A model generated the notes under the pieces. That model saw only the letters and a program-made list of their open reading frames with translations, was not told the DNA's origin and searched no databases. The position numbers were made by a program, and so were the translations under genes. This document shows positions 59,801-64,000 of a stretch of DNA of 64,000 nucleotides, piece by piece. The number at the start of each line of letters is the position of its first letter. Positions within the stretch are counted from its first letter, which is position 1. Origin of the DNA: Pinus tabuliformis (taxonomy: Eukaryota > Streptophyta > Pinopsida > Pinales > Pinaceae); contig CM062815.1 in assembly GCA_031772625.1 (NCBI GenBank), positions 118,242,989 through 118,306,988 on the forward strand, read 5' to 3'.

Positions 59801-62800
59801 CGATGTCTGGGTCGTCGTTGAATACTCTCCAGTTGGTGATGTTGTCAGGGATAGATGGTTTAAAAATCAATTCTATCGAAAACCTATCTGGACTAAAGTC
59901 TTCGGAGGGGATGAGTCTGGAGGCTACGTTAGCTAACAGGTCTGCGTTTGCATTGTGAGGTCTCGGGATTGACGAAATATTGAATGCTGTAAAATGTGCA
60001 GTGAGATCTTCTACTAAAGATTGATAGTGCTTTAAATGATTAGACAGGCAGTGTATGGTGTTACGTACCTGTTTGACGACGATCTCAGAATCTCCAAAGA
60101 CTTGAAGATATTTAACGTTGTAGCCGATTGCTTTGTATAGGCCTTGCACCAAGGCTTCGTATTCCGCTGTGTTGTTCGTGCAATCGAACTCCAGTCTGCA
60201 TGTGAGCATGGTCTTATTTCCGTCTGGGCTAATCAAAACGCATCCTGCTCCCGCTCCCTCGTTGGATTTCAAGCCATCAAAATATAATTTCCAAAATAAA
60301 GAAGTATTTACAGGGTTATCTAAGAAACTAACACATTTTGAATCATCAATCTGGGAAAAGTTTTCAACTTGGGACAAAACTGAATTTTCTAAATATGGTG
60401 ATATGTGAGCATTGAAATTTCCAAGGAAAGAGTCTACCGAGTAGTTTCCTATGATGCTGTTGTTGTGTGCTATGGCTTCGTTCTCTCCTTCCAAATCCGT
60501 CACTATGTATTTTTGGTGCAGTTCCTGTTCAACCTTTATTTGATTTGGTTTCCCGTTGAAGGGTAACCACATGTGCGACCAGTCGGTTGAAAAGTATCCG
60601 TGGAGTTTCTCGGACCAGTCCCTGCTAAGAATCAGACCATAAAATTCAGGGATGTCAGCCACTAGAATGTCGATAACCTGACATACCTTGGGGTTAGACG
60701 ACAGTCTTATGGTCACTTGATTAAGTTCGCCTATCACTTCGACTTGCGATCGATCAAGTTGAACTATGCGCACTGCGGATTTTTTCGGTTGAACATTAAG
60801 TTTAGCACATATTGACTTGGGTAGAATATTGGTTGAAGCACCAGAATCGACCAAGCAGTTGTGCACGTTTCTGTTAAAGATTTCATAAGTGAGGAGGAAA
60901 GGAGGAGTATGGGATCTAGATCTCCCTCCAATCAGAGTGATGTCATTTGGATCGATTTTATTGATCGTGTTGATTGGAGGTCTTCCTATATTATGGGAAG
61001 CTACAGCAGTAGGTAAAGGTGTAGTAGGTACGGCGTGTAACTCTTTCATCATGATTTTCTGTTGGTGTTTCAATTTTCTTAACTCGTACAGAGTGATATT
61101 AGCCCTAGTCTTTTTCATGTCATCGATGATGTTATACTCCATTTCATCCGACACTATTAGTGTCTTTGATGGAGGTGATTGCTCTGATTGGACTGGGCTA
61201 AATGAGGTCGTTTTAGCAGTTGTTTTCTTTGGTGTGACCTTTTCTTTTGCTGCAGGGCTTGCGCCCTTCTGTTTTGGGGTATTCTGGGGAGGATCAAGTT
61301 GATTTCTGCTTCGTGTGCTAACCGGAAGTGCTTCTTGATCTTCCTCTTGTGGGAGGATGAAATCCCACATTCCTTGCAGTTCCACCATTTCTTCATCGTC
61401 GGTCTGCGTTTCTATGGTGCTCTCCTCTTCTTCTTCTTCAGATTCCACATTTGAGACCACGTTGGGTGGCTTCATCTCCATGGGAGGGTTTCTTTTGAAA
61501 TTCCTAAAAGGCTTTCTTGGGGACGATTCTGCTACTTGTTTTCTTATGTCAATCATCTCATTAGACATGGCCTTTAATACCTTTTGTAGTCCTTCCATGT
61601 CGAAAGGATCTTTCGTTTGCTTCTTCTTGGTGTCTTCTTTGAAAGAGATTTTCTTAGATTTACGCTCTTCGATTGTAGATCTCTTTTCTAGGGCTACTAC
61701 GCGTCTTTCAACTGCTAACGCCTTAGCCAAATTTTCGACTAAGGTTGTCTTGCTTGCCCTATCTACGAATATGGCCAAGTTTGAAGGTAAGGCCGTGATG
61801 TACCACTCGCATCTTACTTCCTCGTTGGGTTGAGAAGCAGCGGGGATTTTGTTGAGGATCTTGTTGAATCGTAAGTTAAAATCCTTAATGGGTTCCCTAT
61901 CCTCAGCTTTAAGATTGGATAAATCGTTGATCAGTGTCGCTGTCGATCTATCATCGCCGAATTTCGTGAGAAATTGATTTTGAAAAATGTCCCAGCTGGT
62001 GATAGATCCGGAGGGCAGCGAAAAGTACCATGACCCGGTTGTTCCTTGCATTGTATAGGGGAAAAGTCGGACCACGGCATCTTCGTTGGTAACTCCGTTG
62101 AGATTAACAGAAAGCATGAAATTATTGATATGTTCTTCAGCTAGCATTCCTGTTTCTGGATTGAACTTTGGTAGCCATTTCTCGGGATGGGCAGGTATTG
62201 GACTTAAGGGTGGAGGCATTAAAACCGCCCCAGGATTATTCCATGGAGATTGGGCCATCGCTGAGTTGCTAGTCAAAAAAAGTGTAGGAGATGGTCTTTG
62301 ATGTTGAGAAGATGGAGATGTTATGATCTTCGACGATTGAGGAGGAAGGGTTGTGGAAGATGGATGAGTGATTTGAGGTGGAGATGTGGGTGGTTGACTT
62401 CGCGGAGAGGGAGTTGAAATGGACGAAGTGGATGAAAGAGTCTCTCTGTCAGACTCTGGGAGTGCTTTCCTTGCTCTTTTCCTAGTGGGGAGAGGGATTT
62501 CAGTTGGCTGGACGCCAAACTTTTCACTCTTCAATCGGGTCAGGGGATGAGCAGGATTGTACTGCGAAGTCAGGCTGCCTTTAGGTTTATCAGACTTCTG
62601 GGTAAAGATAGAGAATCCCTGGAGTTTACGGATCAAAGTTTGAACTTCAAGGGGATCGATAATAAGTTGGTCTGATGTATCAGTATGTATAGCAGCGGTG
62701 GATGTCCGAGCGACTTCTAGTTCCGAGATTAGGCGTACCGGGGAAGTCAGGGAAGTTGGTGAGGGTGATTTGCTCTCAGAATGGTATTTGGATTTTGAAT

Positions 62801-62810
62801 TATGCGCCAT
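56829..62810 (-). CDS. Tat-like Gag-protease-aRNH-RT-RH-integrase polyprotein (three stops)
   Basis: One frame of 1994 codons from ATG 62810 to the stop at 56829, interrupted in phase by TAA 59502-59504, TAG 59214-59216 and TAG 57024-57026; both TAGs fall where Gln would fit. Order: Ser/Pro-rich N-terminus (residues 1-190), gag core (205-345), acidic and basic linkers without a zinc knuckle, retropepsin (VDSGAS, Asp655), archaeal-type RNase H (about 839-966), reverse transcriptase, degenerate Ty3 RNase H, integrase and a short basic C-terminal part (LWLGPFQIVEV). No frameshift. It would supply the full machinery of a Ty3/gypsy element. With the stops as they stand only Gag, protease and the first RNase H would be made. 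Confidence 0.92.
57380..57900 (-). other. Integrase zinc finger and catalytic core (Tat-like)
   Basis: Part of the polyprotein. HHCC finger: His at HDGPAGGH (about 57870-57890) and Cys pair KCQVCQ (about 57761-57778). Core: WGLDIIGE (Asp, about 57680), LIFDNASYF (Asp, about 57497) and GNGLAESTN (Glu, about 57389). The second Asp and the Glu are 36 residues apart, the DD35E spacing. The three acids and the finger look intact. Confidence 0.9.
58150..58530 (-). other. Degenerate Ty3-type RNase H (connection-like)
   Basis: Follows the reverse transcriptase thumb. The usual first motif with DAS reads LYMFASENSYAAIL, so the Asp is Phe; KYSDVEKQAYAVFKAIKYFR keeps the Glu; the third motif, normally TDH, reads VIVPFPAVRNLL, so the Asp is lost. 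The fold appears kept but catalysis should be lost. Retroviral connection domains and Tat RNase H domains show the same kind of loss. Confidence 0.8.
58550..59430 (-). other. Reverse transcriptase domain (Tat-like)
   Basis: VPVRKKNGDIRICIDFRNLN lies just before TAG 59214-59216. MSFLDGFSGYNQV holds the first catalytic Asp (about 59138), MPFGLINAGATFQRAM the template grip, and VIYLDDITVYSKN the YLDD pair (about 58941-58952). The thumb ends near FVKRFVPDFSRIISPLQ (about 58680). All catalytic acids are present. Confidence 0.93.
59913..60296 (-). other. Archaeal-type RNase H between protease and RT
   Basis: Residues about 839-966: WKLYFDGLKSNEGAGAGCVL (Asp845), NNTAEYEALVQGL (Glu883), VFGDSEIVVKQV (Asp907) and NANADLLANVASRL (Asp957). 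This is the DEDD layout of the aRNH family that plant Tat elements have in addition to their own RNase H. All four acids are kept. In the Tat elements I know, aRNH follows the Ty3 RNase H; here it precedes the reverse transcriptase by about 130 residues. Confidence 0.88.
60606..60863 (-). other. Retropepsin domain (Tat-like)
   Basis: NCLVDSGASTNILPKSIC at about 60855-60800 holds the active-site DSGAS, and VIDILVADIPEFYGLILSRDW at about 60670-60610 the second conserved block (ILSRDW, like LLGRDW). It would process the polyprotein. Confidence 0.9.
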
Positions 62811-62820
62811 TCATAGCTAT

Positions 62821-62838
62821 GCCCTCCTTCTAGCGCCA
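62821..62838 (-). other. Primer binding site, tRNA not identified
   Basis: The minus strand reads TGGCGCTAGAAGGAGGGC, starting with the TGG that pairs with a tRNA CCA end, four bases inside the 5' LTR. I could not match the rest to a tRNA from memory. Confidence 0.75.
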
Positions 62839-62842
62839 GAAA

Positions 62843-64000
62843 TGTTGAGGGCCCCGAAGTCGGGTCGACAACAAGGGGGATACCCACCCGGTCCGGAACC
62901 TGGTTGGCGGCTCCTTGCCTGTTTGGAGTAGCGGGTCCGACTGGGGGTAATGGGACCAGTTTCCCAATGTGAAGGGTGTGCGTGTGTGTGTAGAGTTTGA
63001 TGGTATTAATCTAAAGGTTTCTCTAAACTAGTCTTAATCTTAACTGCTAAACTAACTCTATGCTAATGTAATCTAATGAAGAGAAACAGTACATCTAGTC
63101 TACGCTAACCCGTGGTGTTTTCTTTTGTTATGTGATCTAGAAAGATTTCAAACAACAGCTGGTAATAAAGATCATTCAACTGTTATCAGAATATAAATCG
63201 ATAAAGATAAACCATTCTGCATAAGAAGTTAGGCAGAGTAGTTGTGAACAGCATATCGCATAATCAGTTTTCTATATGTCAAGCATAAATAAATGACCCC
63301 ACCGTACAGAAGTGCCAAATGGTAATACAGACATTCATACAGTAACATATAAAGAACTCAGCTGTATATTACTTTAGGGATACTAGCAGAATTTAGTCAA
63401 GAGATAAAAGTACCATTTATGACTGATTTCACTAATAAACTTCAAGCAATAATGATTTATTTCTACTTGTTCTAATATTTGCTAAGAGTACAGAAGTGCA
63501 ACATCAGTAACATACATTAAAATGCAAACATAAATAAATATCGATCCATCCATTCATCAAAAACCTCCTCTGAGGGTGCAGAAGTGCATGTTCTGAGGAC
63601 AAGTTTTTTGACAGATTTCCGGACCCTTCTCCAAATGCCATGAGAAGGGTTAAATACTACTAACTAATTAATCTTAATTACACGAAATTAGGGAATCGGC
63701 TTCAAATGACCGCCCTTTACTAAAAGCAAATTTATTTCTAAAACTTTAAATCTAATTTCTGACCGTTTCTGTATATTCTCTTTAGTGTTGTCAACAGCGC
63801 AACGTTTTCCTGGGAAAAGTCGGCTAGCCGCCTTCTTCTTTCGCTCGGGAGATAAAAGTGGAAATAACAAGAGCTGGCACTTCCTTCTGACAGACCAGAA
63901 GATATTTTCGAAAACCTTTCTCTAGCTGGGTGTATACGCCGCGTGTATACTTAGCACAACCCAGGTTCTTCTCGAACTGATTTTGCTGTTGCTATTCCGG
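62843..64000 (-). repeat. 5' LTR of the Tat-like element, cut by window end
   Basis: Collinear with 53575-54740. The first 1158 bases are present; about 0.9 kb should lie beyond the window. GTGTATACGCCGCGTGTATAC at 63930-63950 has a short repeat that is mutated in the other LTR (GTGTATTCGCC). Confidence 0.92.

Larger units (their letters stand above)
53575..64000 (-). mobile_element. Young Tat-like Ty3/gypsy element, 5' end beyond the window
   Basis: 3' LTR 53575-55647, long 3' UTR, single polyprotein frame 62810-56829 with three stops, primer site 62821-62838, 5' LTR from 62843 to beyond 64000. The 1.16 kb of LTR sequence present in both copies differs at about 15-20 places by eye. It is inserted in an older relative's integrase. 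The target duplication cannot be checked because the right end is outside. Confidence 0.93.

Noticed and set aside
61357-61833. 158-codon plus-strand Ser-rich frame, with others at 58069-58461 and 60889-61302
   Set aside because: All are antisense shadows of the Tat-like polyprotein.

Overview
This window looks like intergenic DNA from a large plant nuclear genome. I found no host gene, tRNA, rRNA or organelle gene that I could support. Almost everything recognisable is LTR retrotransposon of plant type: Ty3/gypsy elements of Athila-like, Tat-like and chromovirus types, and Ty1/copia elements including one with Sirevirus-like marks. Evidence of plant origin includes tRNA-iMet (TGGTATCAGAGC) and tRNA-Asp-like primer sites, a chromodomain-type integrase tail and an extra archaeal-type RNase H. 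The density of old, nested, decayed copies suggests a very large genome; a gymnosperm is plausible, but that is inference.

Layout. (1) 1-1905: broken minus-strand Athila-like gag with a tRNA-Asp-like primer site, then its probable long LTR. (2) 4.9-11.6 kb: decayed DNA with an unknown reading frame, a 3' LTR edge at 6230, C/A-rich minisatellites at 7.56-8.34 kb and a solo LTR at 10229-11622. (3) 11777-13796: 2-kb minus-strand gypsy LTR with its primer site. (4) 13.8-16.7 kb: broken Ty1/copia protease and integrase. (5) 16705-35908: a very old non-autonomous element encoding only Gag and protease between long LTRs. Its LTRs host a 5.26-kb Gag-only copia element (22775-28035, TSD ATTCT), a hAT-like insertion and a solo LTR (34178-35104, TSD TAATC), and its 3' LTR is cut by the next element. 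(6) 35909-40700: plus-strand gypsy element of the same LTR family as item 3, broken in its reverse transcriptase. (7) 42173-50487: an unidentified minus-strand reading frame split by a complete 6.8-kb chromovirus (43162-49966, TSD TAGGC). (8) 52296-53574: minus-strand Tat-like integrase remnant, cut by (9) 53575-64000+: a young, nearly open Tat-like element whose 5' LTR runs off the window.

Relative ages from LTR pairs, judged by eye: the Tat-like element at 53.6 kb and the Gag-only copia element are youngest (about 1.5-2% divergence), the chromovirus is older (about 4%), and the Gag-protease element is much older (about 10% or more). The broken frames carry mostly TAG stops in several unrelated elements, as expected if CAG was methylated and deaminated to TAG.

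The features most worth a second look are the Tat-like polyprotein order (protease, archaeal-type RNase H, reverse transcriptase, degenerate Ty3 RNase H, integrase), the Gag-only element with a long coiled coil, four zinc knuckles and six purine tracts, and the unknown frame that becomes continuous across the chromovirus insertion site.
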